A stretch of DNA of 64,000 bases from Auricularia sp. M13 (taxonomy: Eukaryota; Basidiomycota; Agaricomycetes; Auriculariales; Auriculariaceae): NCBI GenBank assembly GCA_037042915.1, contig CM073203.1, positions 1,240,001-1,304,000 of the forward strand. The letters run 5' to 3'. Made by a program: the position numbers and the translations under genes. Below the pieces are notes generated by a model that saw nothing but the letters and a program-made list of their open reading frames with translations, was not told the DNA's origin and made no database searches. Shown here in pieces: positions 47,782 to 58,811 of the stretch (position 1 is the first letter of the stretch; the number at the start of each line of letters is the position of its first letter).

Positions 47782-48110
47782 ATGTCTGCCCATACTGTAT
47801 TATTATCCTGCACATCTGTATCGTTAGTTCATAACAGTTGCTCTTTCGTTGTGTCGAACACCATAAACGAGACGCGGCCGAGGAGCCACCGAACCATCGG
47901 AGACACGTCACACTCGGGTCACAAGCCTCGGAAGCTCTGCACTTCTTGGTGCTTTGCATTGCTCAAGTTTCACAAGGTATTTTCCTTCCACAAAATGGTC
48001 TACCCCCCTGTAATTGATGTGTAAAAATCCATTGGAGAAGGTCCGAAAGTGAGGGGAGGCTTCGTTCTTGAGGTACCTTGAAAGTGTGCACTTCCCGGTC
48101 CGGCACGGTA

Positions 48111-49292
48111 GTGTTACTATATAACATGCGGCTGAGATGCTCCGTCGGTGTGGGTGGATCGTGGAAAATGGTGCATCGTCACCCTAAGAATTCGTCAGGT
48201 GAGCTTTCCGACATGGCCGCCCCTTCCGTAGAACATCTTTATGCTCAATTTTTTTCTACAGTTAACGATTTCCAAGCGCTGGGCCGCCGTGGCCTTTGGA
48301 AGTGAGAGGTCATGGTTTCTTGCTGTCAATGCTCTGCGGCAGTCTGCGCGGTGTCAAGCTTGAACTTCATTTCAGCGCTCCCGCTGCCGACATGAGACAT
48401 GGGAATGCTCATTTCCTGAATATGAAGCTCACACAGTGGGCTTGGTTATGTGTTATATGCTTAGGGTTGAGTTGGTTGCCCACCGACCTGGACAATGGAA
48501 ACATCGAGAGCGACTTCAGGGCTGGTCGTTGCGAACGATGACCGCCAAATCCCGACGGCCGTGGTCTTCGTGGTCTTTACCACATCACCTCGAGGCAACC
48601 GTTCGGAAGCCGCGTATCCAAGACGGCCAGGCGCAGACACTCACGCGTGCCTTCCGATCACCCGACATCGTTTTCTCTGGCTGCCCAGCGGCATACGCCC
48701 GACACGCTGCAACCAGTGTTCTCGCCTTCCAGTCGTATCTATGACTCAGACAGCCTCGAGGTCTCTTACTTCAACCTTATCCCTCATATTGATTGTTGTT
48801 TTTAGGATTGGCTCATGGGGGAGAAGCTCGGCGTGCATAAACCACGCTCGGCGGCGCGGCCTCACAGCCGATCCCGACGCATCTCACCCCGTGCGGTCAC
48901 GTTATTCTACGATAGGATGTGTTAATTACTCGTTTCGACGTTCTCATTGGTCAGGTATGTCGGATATCATATGATTTCGTGTTGTCTCGCTAATCAGCTC
49001 CCTTCTTCTACGTGCGGTTTGACGTTAAAGCATTGTGAGTGATTCATTTCATTCCAAGCCTGCCTCAAGGACGATAATTTCTGGGGCGTGCATGCCAGGC
49101 TTATAAAAGCACGATCATCATGCGCTTCATCCAGAGATCGTGTGTCTTTCGCGCTACCAAGCTCACGGGGCTCCATGACCAGCGATGCGCTCTCATGCCC
49201 ACTCTCTCAATACCCTGATACGCCGCCCAGTCGCAGATCGCAGCCCTTTTCCAATAAGCAAACCTGCCAAGTATATACATCACATGCCATCG
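48111..49292. other. Intergenic, no gene recognised
   Basis: About 1.2 kb between the transposon and the C2H2 gene's 3' end. Open frames here show no codon or family signal. Confidence 0.4.
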
Positions 49293-51224
49293 TCAGAGGC
49301 TTGTGGCCGCGTTGGCCACTTTGCTTCTTCTCCCCTTTCCAGTCAACTGCCGCTTCGCCCTGATAATCCTCTTCGCCGTTCTAATCGCCTCTGCCACGGG
49401 CCCTTCCTTGTCCGCCAGCAGTTTCTCCTTTTCCGCACGGGACATACGCTGCGGGACAGCGTCGCGGACCGCCGCGCTGAGCCCCTTCCATACCGCTCCC
49501 TTCGTCCGCTTTTCCTCCTCCCACCATGTCAACAGCGCTTTCGAGAATTCTGGCCCAAACTGCCACTCGACGAGCGACGCCAGGCCTTTCTCTGGCGCGT
49601 TGCGGAGGAGATGCGCGCCAAGCAGTGCGATATCTCCTCCGCACTCGACAACGGTTGCGCACTGCGGCCACCCGGCGTCACCCTTCCTATGCCGGTTGAA
49701 GGAGTACGTTGTCGCCGGTATCTGCGCGTTGCAGAGTGCGCATGCGTACTCCGGGCCCCAGAGCATGTTGTCGATTGTGTGCTCGCGCCCGAAGTGGTCT
49801 ACCAGGCCCTCCAACGTGAAATTGCGGCGATCGCAACCAGGCATAGGGCACGCTTCGCTGCCCTTACGCTTGTTGCTCGCAGTGTTCCGCGTGGCCTGCC
49901 GAGCGCTCTTGGTTGTGGCTCTCCCCGCCCCCGTCTTCGGCTTGATAACGATACAAGCCGGCGTTTCCGCCATCGTCTGCGACTGAGGCTGGAGTATCAG
50001 TGTCTTGTGTGATTGGACATCGAGTCCAATCGCGCGCGAGTCATTCGAGCTCGCTGCTGGCGCTTCTGGATAACAAGCGTCAACGCAGTCCTTCAAATTT
50101 GTGCTAGAGGTGTGTACCGATAAATTCTTGACGCCTTGCAAATAGATTACGCGTCACAGTCGTACGAAGGGCCTCTGTGCTTTCTGCCCCGCAGTACGGT
50201 TCGGTGAAGGACAGCTCGGGCGATACCAAGGACGACGTAGTCGATAGGACATCGTTGTGAAATCGCACGCCATGTGTTGCTGGAGTGCGAGCGAAGTCGG
50301 CAAGCCCATCCACATCTAACACGCCCTGCTGACTCGCGGCGGTAGGCAAATCTGGCGCGTATCAGACACGTCCCAAATACTTTGTCTGCTTTGCTTACCT
50401 TGCCCCGAATACATAGACCAGTGGGTTCCCGTGGCGATGGTGGGCTGGTGTATCTCCCGACTTCCGTGCGCGGACCCCAGCGCAGTGTACGGCAACGAAG
50501 CTGGCGAACTGAAGCTATGCGACACCTCAGCCAGCGAGTCGATACCGGCGCTTGCTATCAGATGCTCGATGCTGGTGCCCCAGGAGGGGTTGAACGCCGC
50601 CGGCTGCAAGTCGGCGACCGCATCGCTCCGACTGGGAAGGAATCCCTGTGTCGACTCTGGCAGCACGAGCTGAGATGCAGGATCGTGGCTTTGCGCGGCA
50701 TCGTGGAGCGGGATGGCCAGTGGCGCACTTGATGGGGTAGGAGACGGTGCACTGAAAGCTCCTGGAAGCGGCTCGCTGCTGGGCTGACTTTGCGAGGGCA
50801 GGGACATGCGATCGTAAGGAACAGCCTAGAGTATCTCCTTGTGAGTGTTCGCGTCTCTGCGTTATTCAGAAGCTTACTGATTGATCCCGGAAAGGAGATT
50901 TGCTGGCCAGTGTAAATCGATGCCGCCGATGTAACGGGGCTGAGTTACGAAACCCGCGGTGGCTGGTGCTACATTGAACTGACGCCTCATCCACGTCGGG
51001 AAAACAGTCATCTGATAAACCGTTATTCGTATTTCTGGATCATTGCTCGTGATGCTAACCTCGGTATAAACCTGTGGTGCTGGCTGGTCGATCGTGCGAC
51101 CCTCTCGGCGGTCGCGCTTGGACAACTTCTGCGATGGGTACATCTGTGCGCCATGGCGATTATGAATGGCCTCCTGGTAGACCTCAAAGCGATGGTAGTG
51201 GTGAGGATTCGCCTCAGGAGGCAT
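49293..51224 (-). CDS. C2H2-type zinc-finger protein (putative regulator)
   Basis: Not assignable to a named family. Four or so exons: MPPEANPHHYHRFEVYQEAI... (51224-~50880) with a motif YTEVSITSNDPEIRITVYQM, then a Ser/Pro/Gln-rich exon starting AVPYDRMSLPSQSQPSS, a short exon (LDVDGLADFARTPATHG) and a last exon with the fingers. Finger 1 is CPMPGCDRRNFTLEGLVDHF...H (C-x4-C-x12-H-x4-H); a second, partial one is CALCNAQIPATTYSFNRHRK. The C-terminus is basic (KRIIRAKRQLTGKGRRSK), consistent with nuclear targeting or DNA contact. The first intron, ending at ...ACTCTAG|GCTGTTCC, joins INQ to AVPYDRM. Confidence 0.65.
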
Positions 51225-51503
51225 AGTTCTGCTGGGATATGTGGGAGGGAACGAACCAACTTGTGGTGCGGAGATACTGTAAATGCTTCCGTTGAACTAT
51301 CGATCTTGGCTCATGAATTTGCCTCCGTGGTCGCGGACAATAGACCTCCCAAGATTATCTACCATTGTCCCAGCAGCCATGCAGGTCATCAGTGCGGCGT
51401 ATCATTGCCAATGCTCGTTCAGCATACCCATTACACCCCCGTGCTACTAGTGTTGTAATTTACATTATACGATTACATTTGTCCGTGAGCTCGACGACTC
51501 TTC

Positions 51504-52990
51504 TCAGCCAACCTTAGTCGATCCGCTTTCCATGGATGCTATCGAGGGTTCGTACGGGACGTCTGGAGGATGCGAATATCCATTCAGTACGGAATTCTGC
51601 TTGCTTCTCGGGCGAGCACTGGTGACAGCATCCGGCTGAATAGCGTCGGGCACCGTCGTGAAGGGGTGTGCAGCGACTGAAGGCAATGCAAACTGCCGGG
51701 AATGGGTGCGAGCGAGACGACGTCGGCGACGCAGTAAATGACCGACGACGATGATGGCAGCCAAGAGTGAGAGGATGCCAATAGGAACTACGATGCGGTG
51801 TATTCGTTCGGCAGTTTCGTTGGTAGCACTGTCACCCGGTTCGTCTATCTGAGCCTGAGCGTTACTCGGCTCCGGACGCATGTCGAGGAGAGTGATTGTG
51901 CGCGTCAGAGTCTCTACCCTGCCGGCTGAAGGGCCGCTTGAGATGGTTTCTATCAGCGTCTGTGTTGAAATGAGAATTATGGGTGTCTGAGTAGAAACGG
52001 GCGTGACAGATGGGCTCGATGGTGTTGCAGTCGCCTGCGAGGCCGACGACGGAGCAGTGGGCGGGAGAATTCTGCTCGAAAGTGAGAACGATCCTCGTTT
52101 GAAGGCGGATCTAAACACTCACGATGTACTTGTACTGGTAGACCGCGGAATAACCTCGAACCAGTCGATGAACATGAATTTCCGTCCGCCCTCTGCGTCA
52201 CTGGCAGATGATGCAGAGTCATAAGATATCCGCAGGGTGTGCGGCTGTGCCGATAGGCTACTCTGGTTGAATAGAAGCACGTTGTTATGCGGTTGTTGGT
52301 CCTCGGACACGAAATTGACGACAGTGTCCGGCCCCGAGTCCACAGACGCGCGCGCGACAGCCCCAGCGCCAGATGTCGACCCCCATAACTGGATGCCCAC
52401 TCCTGAGTTGAGCTATTAGAATACACAAGGAATATAATTGTTCTCTCACCCTCGAAAGAGAACTCCAACGATGTATCTGGTCCCGCGGTTACGTGCAATG
52501 AAATGCTCGAGTTGGTGGACCACCTATGCACCCGTTGGCACATCAGCCGCTGCTCCTAGAAGACCTCGGGCACTCACCATCGAGATAGGCAACCCGCGTC
52601 GCTCGCGTCGTCCGCGCAGCCGCTTGGGGCTGGATCCTTCGGCAGGTATGCAATGCGATGGTCCGAGTCGCTGATGTGTCCACTGGCGGCCATGGTCCAC
52701 TCTGGATCTCCCGCCTGGGACTTGGCTACGCTGTGGGGGAAAGGGAAGCCATCTAAACGACACCCGTGTCGCTTAATATGCCAGGTGTCGGCGCCCAAGC
52801 GCTCAGGGTTGCGCGAATCACTGTCGGTGTGCCGAGACTCCTGGATGGATTGGCACAGGCACACCATGTGCTCGTATTTCTTCCGTCCCTGCAGTCGGTT
52901 AGATGCACCCAAATATTGCGATTCGAAACTTGCCGCCCAAAGCGCAACAATGCACAGCTCGAATGAGTCCGAGTCGAAGCCGCGGGAATG
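51504..52990 (-). CDS. Single-pass membrane protein with extracellular beta-sandwich
   Basis: Basidiomycete-type surface protein. Exon order: a possible signal-peptide exon (LCIVALWAASFESQYLGASN), then AGDPEWTMAASGHISDSDHR with YLPKDPAPSGC, then STNSSISLHVTAGPDTSLEF and SFEGVGIQLWGSTSG, then FMFIDWFEVIP. This W..H..TD..I.YLG and S.SF.F.GTGI..WG pattern is the galactose-binding-like ectodomain found in many agaricomycete membrane proteins. A Ser/Thr-rich stalk precedes the TM helix VVPIGILSLLAAIIVVGHLL and the Arg-rich stop RRRRRLARTH. The cytosolic tail ends MESGSTKVG. The start Met could not be fixed; the 5' limit is approximate. Confidence 0.65.
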
Positions 52991-53065
52991 ACTTCGCAGA
53001 AGCCTGCAGGTTCCCTAATCAAGGACAGTTCTGAAGTTCAGAAAGATCTCGTCGAAGGTAAGCTG

Positions 53066-53383
53066 TCAGCTGCAGCAATCGGCTTGAGAGTGGCGAGGAG
53101 ATCGGCGCAGCAAACAACGAGGATCCATGTTGCGGTAGCAATGACGTTTCTGGTTCTGCGCGCTCGGGTGCTGCGAAACCAGGGTATCCATGCACGACGT
53201 AGAATGTCTAAAGCCACCATGGTCGGCATACGCATAGTTATCAAGGGCTGGAGAGAGACTCTGCATCACACAATCGGGCGCAAGCACAGCAATTCCGGCA
53301 AGCACAGCAATTCCGAGCCAAAGCGCTAGCGCCAAAATCGCGCGCAAACGTCGCGGGAGGGACGTACTGACGCGTCCAGCCAC
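53066..53383 (-). CDS. Possible small membrane protein, doubtful
   Basis: Open frame of 105 codons beginning MAGRVSTSLPRRLRAILALA with a hydrophobic helix LWLGIAVLAGIAVLAP. The helix repeats GIAVLA because of an 18 bp tandem repeat at 53283-53315. It might instead be the true first exon of the membrane protein downstream. No family resemblance. Confidence 0.25.
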   Translation of the reverse strand: MAGRVSTSLPRRLRAILALALWLGIAVLAGIAVLAPDCVMQSLSPALDNYAYADHGGFRHSTSCMDTLVSQHPSAQNQKRHCYRNMDPRCLLRRSPRHSQADCCS

Positions 53384-54672
53384 AATCGTCGCCGGCGTGC
53401 AAGCGTCATCGCGGGTAATGCATTGCAGTACGCGTCAAGTCATGTCCCGGCGAAGAACGCGTCCGCAGTGCGCCTTGCAGTCATGTGTCGCACGTGTGGA
53501 TGAGACCGTGCATGAGCGGGGAAGCGGAAGCCGGCTCTAGAGCAAGTTTCCGACATACGCGCCGCACGAGCGAGTGAGAATCGGGATGGGGATGACTGGA
53601 TGAACTGGACATGATGGCTGTCCGAGAAAGCAGACGGCGAGTAAATGTCGGCGCCGAAAATGGCAGCGCAAGCATGTTGTTTCCTTTGAATATTGGGAGC
53701 ATTCGGGATGCCGGCGCGAGCTAGAATCACGAACCAGCGGATCCGGGCGACGGGTACCTACGCGAGGTCGCTCCAATACAGAGCACCAACAAGCCAGCAA
53801 CGGTCGCAGAGTCGCCTATAAAGCCAATGCAGAAGACAGAGCGAAATTTCATTAATGGTCCCAATAGGACGCGCGAAGGGAGGTCGAGGCTGCTGCAGTT
53901 TCCGCGAGACGTGGATGAGTCGTATCGTCGTCTGGTGAACCCTGCGTCCAGATCCGCTTGAGTATCCAGGCTGACGTTTGGTGAAAACCTCTTTGTGTGT
54001 CGCGCGAGTGATTGAAGTGGGAGCAAGGGCAGAGCGGCCGGTGTGGACGTGTGGACGACGGGCGGGAATAATGTCTTTCAGAACGAGGTCGAAAGCCTTG
54101 TTTGTGAGTCCGTGTCGCGTAGGCAAGGCCTGTCACAGAGCGCGCCCAAGGTGTGAGCAAGCGCGTGATCCTGGAGATTGGACAGAACGGGGCAAGACGT
54201 CACGCAAACACAAGAATGGCGAGGGAATCCAGAGCGGGTCGCGCTTCCCCTCGCGCAGGTTGATATTGGCAGTTGATCACTGCGCTAGAGCTGTGGGAGA
54301 AGCCAGGTTGACGCTAGACGACTTTCCCTGAGCCCGAACATGTTCGTGGCGGTCACGAAGTCGGAGCAGGCGCGGATTGAATCTCCGTCGCACACCAGGC
54401 AAATCGCGCCTCAATCGTCGTCACAGGCTCGAGCCAGAGATCTGAGATTAAACCTAGTTTGTCCCTCATCCAAACAAGTTATTTTCTTTATGTTTTGATT
54501 TCCTTTCCCACCATGCTACATTTCTGAGGTACTACATACAAATTTCCAATCACATCGTGCACGGCCATAGCGGTGTGGTTTCCCGCCCAAATGTCAATCC
54601 CACGTAGACACAGATAGCATCTGTCCAACTGTCATGAGTATCCAAACCAAGGCCGACCGTGGTTACGCACGT
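53384..54672. other. Intergenic, no convincing gene
   Basis: Several overlapping open frames occur on both strands around 53440-54160 but none has a start context, splice structure or family resemblance I can defend. Confidence 0.35.
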
Positions 54673-54867
54673 TCACCAATGGCATGTCTCGCCAGGACGG
54701 CCGCACAGCGGGCTGCCGCACATGCCCGCAATACAGTTGGCGGGGGAACACATAGGGCCGGAGGTCGGGCAGCCAATGTACACGCAGTCGCTGTCGGATT
54801 TGCAGGAGATAGCAGTGACTCTGAGAGCGGCAAAGAGGGCGAGGCAGGTTGCGAGTTGAAGACGCAT
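54673..54867 (-). CDS. Small secreted cysteine-rich protein
   Basis: 64 residues in a single exon. A clear signal peptide MRLQLATCLALFAALRVTA is followed by a mature part starting ISCKSDSDC with eight cysteines in 45 residues, enough for four disulfides, ending CGRPGETCHW. The mature region is Gly/Pro/Ser-rich without a catalytic motif. Such small secreted proteins in basidiomycetes act as surface, host-interaction or defence peptides, but nothing here specifies which. No intron is needed; it stands alone between larger genes. Confidence 0.7.
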   Translation of the reverse strand: MRLQLATCLALFAALRVTAISCKSDSDCVYIGCPTSGPMCSPANCIAGMCGSPLCGRPGETCHW

Positions 54868-55185
54868 TGCGAGTTCGATTTGTGGTTTGGTGTGCAGGGT
54901 CTGGTCGCCAGGGCTGAAGCTTTATACTTGCGAGGCGCAGTCCAGAATCCTAACGTCCACGAACGTCATGGACGCCGGCTACACGCAGGCAGGTTAAAGT
55001 CGAGATCAGCCCAGGACGCGCATCCGGCCGTGGACGTCGAGGTGGATGTCTCTGTGCGTTTTCCTAGAGCTCTGTGGGTCATACACACCAGAGGATAGGT
55101 ATTGTGGCGGTAAAGCCAGCGGAGCCGCGACCACAGGGCGGGCCCCCGGGTCGAACGGCGGGCTGGGGAAGCGCGCGACGCGTTC

Positions 55186-55394
55186 TGTGGCGTTAAAGCT
55201 CACGGCGGCCGATCGTGTCGAAAACGTACAGCTCGCGAGTCTGCGGCAGGGAGCAGGCCGGTCGACGTGTTTTGTGGCGTTAAAGCTTGTGGCAGCTGAG
55301 CGCTGACGCTGCAGAGTCCAAAGCCGACGGGCCCGGAGCTCCCAGCGAGCCTCAGGCGGACGGAGCGCGCAGTGCGTTCTGTGGCTGCAGAGCT
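55186..55394. repeat. Degenerate short direct repeats upstream of the TCERG1-like gene
   Basis: tgtggcgttaaagct at 55186-55200 and 55273-55287, with a weaker third copy tgtggctgcagagct at 55380-55394; each is followed by a similar GC-rich segment. Spacing 87 and 107 bp. The rest of 54868-55537 shows no gene. Confidence 0.7.
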
Positions 55395-55537
55395 CGTGGA
55401 ACGTTCGAGATGATCATCGCTAGGCCAGGGTCCTGCGAGCGAGAAAAACGGTCAACTTCAACTTGAAGTCGGGGACAGCAGGAAGCACGGCGCTGTCGGA
55501 CTTTACGGCCGTCATTCTGCTCAACCCGCGACTGACG

Positions 55538-57888
55538 ATGAACGCGAACGCCGCTCCCGCCGCGCTGCCCCCGCTTCCTCCTGGATGGACGGAGCATGCT
55601 GCGCCAGACGGGACGCCGTATTACTACCACCGGGTATCCAACACGTCGACGTATGTGCGCCCCGTGTTGCCCGGCGCGAAACCAGCAGCAGCGCCCAAGC
55701 AGGACAAGGAACGGCCCAGGAGCAAACGGCCAGTGCCTGGCACTGAATGGCTGCGCCTGGAAACGACGGCGGGGAACGTGTTCTGGACGCACACGGGCCG
55801 CAAGCAGAGCGTTTGGACCGTGCCCGAGGAAATCAAGGAGCTCGTTGCAAAGCTCGACGCCGAGGGATGGGAGGAGCGCGCGGAGATCGAGCGCGTCAAG
55901 AGCGAGGCGCTCGAGGCGGCGTCGAAGCGCAAGGCCAGCGACGCGCCCGACGGTGAAGAGTCCAAGAAGCGCGCGCGTGTCGACGACGCGGACGACAGCG
56001 ACGAGGAACGGCGGCGGCCGCCCAAGAAGAAGGTCGACCCCGCCGAGGTTGCCGCGGAGGCCCTGGGAGTCAAGGAAAAGGTTGCCCTCAGCACCGAGGA
56101 GGCCAAGGCTCTCTTCCTGGCAAGTTCTTGCTTGTTCTTGCGTTCGCACTTGCACTCATCAGTATTCCAGACACTGCTTCAAGAAAAGGATATCAACCCG
56201 CTCTTGCCATGGGACACGTCTCTGCCGCAGTTCATCCACGACCCCCGTTACGCCCTGCTGCCCTCTGTCACGCACCGCAAGGAAGTCTTTGACGAATACT
56301 GCCGCACTCGTGCGAGGCAGCTGCGCGAGGAAAAGGCCATGTCCGGCTCCACCAAACAGACTCCAGAGCAAGCCTATGATGCGCTGCTCGAGCGCACCTG
56401 CACCTCGACACGCACGACCTTCACAGAATGGCGCCGAAACGTCAAGAAGGAGCGGGCATTCCTCGAGTACGGCCGCTCGGAACGCGAGCGCGAGGCGCGC
56501 TTCAAGCATTGGCTCAAAGTCCTCGGCGAGCGCAAGCGCAAGGACCGTGAGCGCGCCGAGAAGGACTTCTTCGACTTGCTTCGCGAAACGGGCGCGGCTG
56601 GCAGTGCGTAGTCTTGCGTTTAATTTCTGATTCGCTGCTCACAGTGTCCCAGATGCCGAAGACGGCTCGTTCAAAGAATGGAAAGACGCCAAACGCGCTG
56701 CGGGTCTCGCGACGGACCCGCGGTACGACGCTGTCGGCTCGTCGACATTGCGCGAAGAGCTGTATGGCACGTTCGTTCGCGTTCTGCAGCGCGAGCGCGA
56801 GGCCGAGAAAGGCGCCGTAGACCCGGAGACGGCGCGCAAGGAGCGTGCTGCGCGCGCCGAACGCGAGCGCGCTGCTAAGGTTCGCACATTTCGCGTGCCT
56901 TGTTCTTTCATTCGCTGATGCCGTACAGGTCCGCGCGCAGCAAGAGAAGATTAATGAGCAGGCGAGCAAGGCTCGCGCTGCTCTCGGAAGCGAGGAGGCC
57001 GAGAACGAGTTCATGTGCGCGCCCTAGGATCTCTTGCTTGCATCTAGAAGCTTCGCGCGCTGACCCGGATTGTTTTCTTTCTCTGTTCCGCATAGGTCCC
57101 TTCTGACAGACGCCGTGCGCGACGTAACGGTACGGCGGCTCCCTCCTACATCGTCCCACTAACGCCATCCGCAGACTTGGGACGAAGCCGTACGGCAGTT
57201 GGAAACCGATCCTCGGTTTGCCGCGACGAGCAACGCGCCGCAGCGCCGGCTTTTCGAAGCGCACGTCAATAGGATACGGAGAAACACCTGCGCGCGCTGC
57301 ACGCGCTCTTCGACGCACACTGTCCGCAGCTCGACTCGCCGTGCCCCGGCGACAGCGTCGAGCGGTCGCTGCCGGCGGAGAAGCTGCGCTACTCGGGACG
57401 CGAGGTCCGTCCAGCTCTCATCGTCATCTTCTTCCTCATCTCCTTACGCTGGCGTAGGTGGAGGCAGAATGGGAGCGCTGGAACCGCGAGCGCCACGCGC
57501 GCGCGCGCGCCGATTTCGACGCGATGCTCAAGGAAAACTCCTTCCTCGAGTTCTGGGGCCGCGTGCGCAAGCTCGGCGGCGCGAACGCCGCGGAGTTCGG
57601 GAGCGAGGACGAGGGCGAGGGCGAGGAGGGCGGCGGCACGGCCGACCTCAAGGCGCTCGCGAAGGGCGTCGGGCTCGAGGCTGTGGTGGATGTGCTGAGC
57701 GGGGATAAGAGGTATATCGTGTGGGAGCATCTGCCTGCGGAACGCGAGCGCTGGATAAGGGTGCGTTGTTGCCTTGAGATTAATTTTCTGCTGGGGGTGG
57801 CTCGGAGCTGATGTGATTCCCGCAGGAGTATTTGGAGAGGATGGAGCCGCCCAAATTGAGCGTGCATGTGCCTGAGCATAGTGCTTGA
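55538..57888 (+). CDS. WW/FF-domain protein, TCERG1/CA150-like
   Basis: Couples transcription elongation and splicing. The start MNANAAPAALPP leads to WW1 LPPGWTEHAAPDGTPYYYHR, then WW2 TEWLRLETTAGNVFWTHTGR with VWTVPEEI, a Lys/Arg/acidic linker (KKRARVDDADDSDEE) and a series of FF domains: FF1 LLQEKDINPLLPWDTSLPQF...RKEVFDEYC, FF2 TRTTFTEWRRNVKKE, then FKEWKDAKRAAGLATDPRYD, TWDEAVRQLETDPRF, and a last one EAEWERWNRERHARARADFD. It ends PKLSVHVPEHSA. About seven introns. Intron 1 (56120-56170) has a GCAAGT donor and is 51 nt without a stop, so retention would insert 17 residues. Near 57270 the frame slips by one base before EKHLRALHALFD. Confidence 0.85.
56120..56170 (+). other. GC-AG intron, in-frame if retained
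   Basis: Donor CTG|GCAAGTTC, acceptor TTCCAG. GCAAGT is the standard GC-AG donor. Removal joins ALFL to TLLQEKDINP, restoring the FF domain; retention keeps the frame open. Confidence 0.75.
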
Positions 57889-58811
57889 CGGCTTGTTATC
57901 GTACAACGGCCACACTTGAATCAATTGCTGTCTTGCCCGGCTAGTTGTTTACATTGTTTAAATTGCAATACCCGCCTTCAGTCCTTGCGGACCTTCAAGC
58001 TATGCCTCGGTGGGCCGTGATTACAAAGTTTAGTCAGATATGAAGAGAATCTGACTGGTGGATTGAGAACCTGAGTCCACTTTCCGGCAATACCTTCAAA
58101 GCCTATGACCGGCTCGAGTGACAGGGCTTCCGGTGCTGTGCTCCGGAGGGAAATCCTCGTCCGGATCGTAGGTTCGGATCAAACCCCTCCGGCACCGAGC
58201 CGGAGCCCTTCGCCAGAAGGGGTTTGTGACAAAGTCCATGAAAACAGGGGACCTAGCTTGCTCCTCTCACGGTTGCCCTTCCACATATTTTCCTTCCATT
58301 GGCTGAGATAAATTGTAGCCAAGAAGCTCAGCTACCACCCTGTATACTTCACTCCTCGAGAGGAGATGTTTCTGGCTCGCTCTGGTCGTTGAAAGGTGGG
58401 CCTTGGGACCAGTAGTAAGCTCGGAGGTAAACCGACCGCCGGATCCCGCCGAAGTTCCGATGTCCTTCGCCGTTCGTTCACCGTAATGTGGTGACACGTA
58501 TTCATACAACCTCCAATATAGCAATAAAATTACTCCTATGCATCTCTGGCTGAGGTCTGGAGCTTAATCTGGGGTTCTTGCACGGAATATACGAAACAGA
58601 TGCATAATTCTACACTTGATACGTGCTGGAAGCACTATCCGGCTCTGTATAAGCTCTACACAGCTATGATTGATGACAATATACCAAAACTAAGATTCAC
58701 AGACTTTCTCTATCATTCTCATCTCAACAAAGCTCTGAACGACCAAGGGAGACGGGATCAATATCCATTCTCCGCGCGAATATTCATCACCAGCTACATC
58801 TAACATCCCCA
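57889..58811. other. Intergenic with nested hairpin
   Basis: No gene supported; a short open frame at 58600-58803 has no homology signal. A structured element sits at 58180-58226 (listed separately). Confidence 0.4.
58180..58226. repeat. Nested stem-loop
   Basis: Outer stem caaacccct (58180-58188) with aggggtttg (58218-58226); inner 7 bp stem ctccggc/gccggag (58187-58205) with loop accga. The two share a base or two, so they would compete at the boundary. Confidence 0.6.

Larger units (their letters stand above)
43671..48110 (+). mobile_element. pogo/Fot1-like DNA transposon (Tc1/mariner superfamily)
   Basis: Both ends carry the same 21-base terminal inverted repeat beginning CCGTGCCGGACCGGGAAGTG, at 43673-43693 and (inverted) 48088-48108, flanked by TA at 43671-43672 and 48109-48110, the TA target duplication of this superfamily. 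A second copy of the inner part (accgggaagtgcac) lies at 43702-43715. The interior is a single transposase gene with Tc5/CENP-B-type HTH and DDE_1-type catalytic core. Total length is 4,436 bp between the TA dinucleotides, of which 588 bp is a later insertion with its duplicated target. It inserted 380 bases upstream of recognisable SPT7 coding sequence. Confidence 0.9.

Noticed and set aside
48495-48974. 159-codon plus-strand open frame after the transposon
   Set aside because: No start context, no intron-bounded homology and an unordered composition; treated as chance.
53440-54160. Cluster of overlapping open frames between the membrane protein and the secreted peptide
   Set aside because: None shows consistent exon structure or a recognisable family; reported only as an intergenic stretch.
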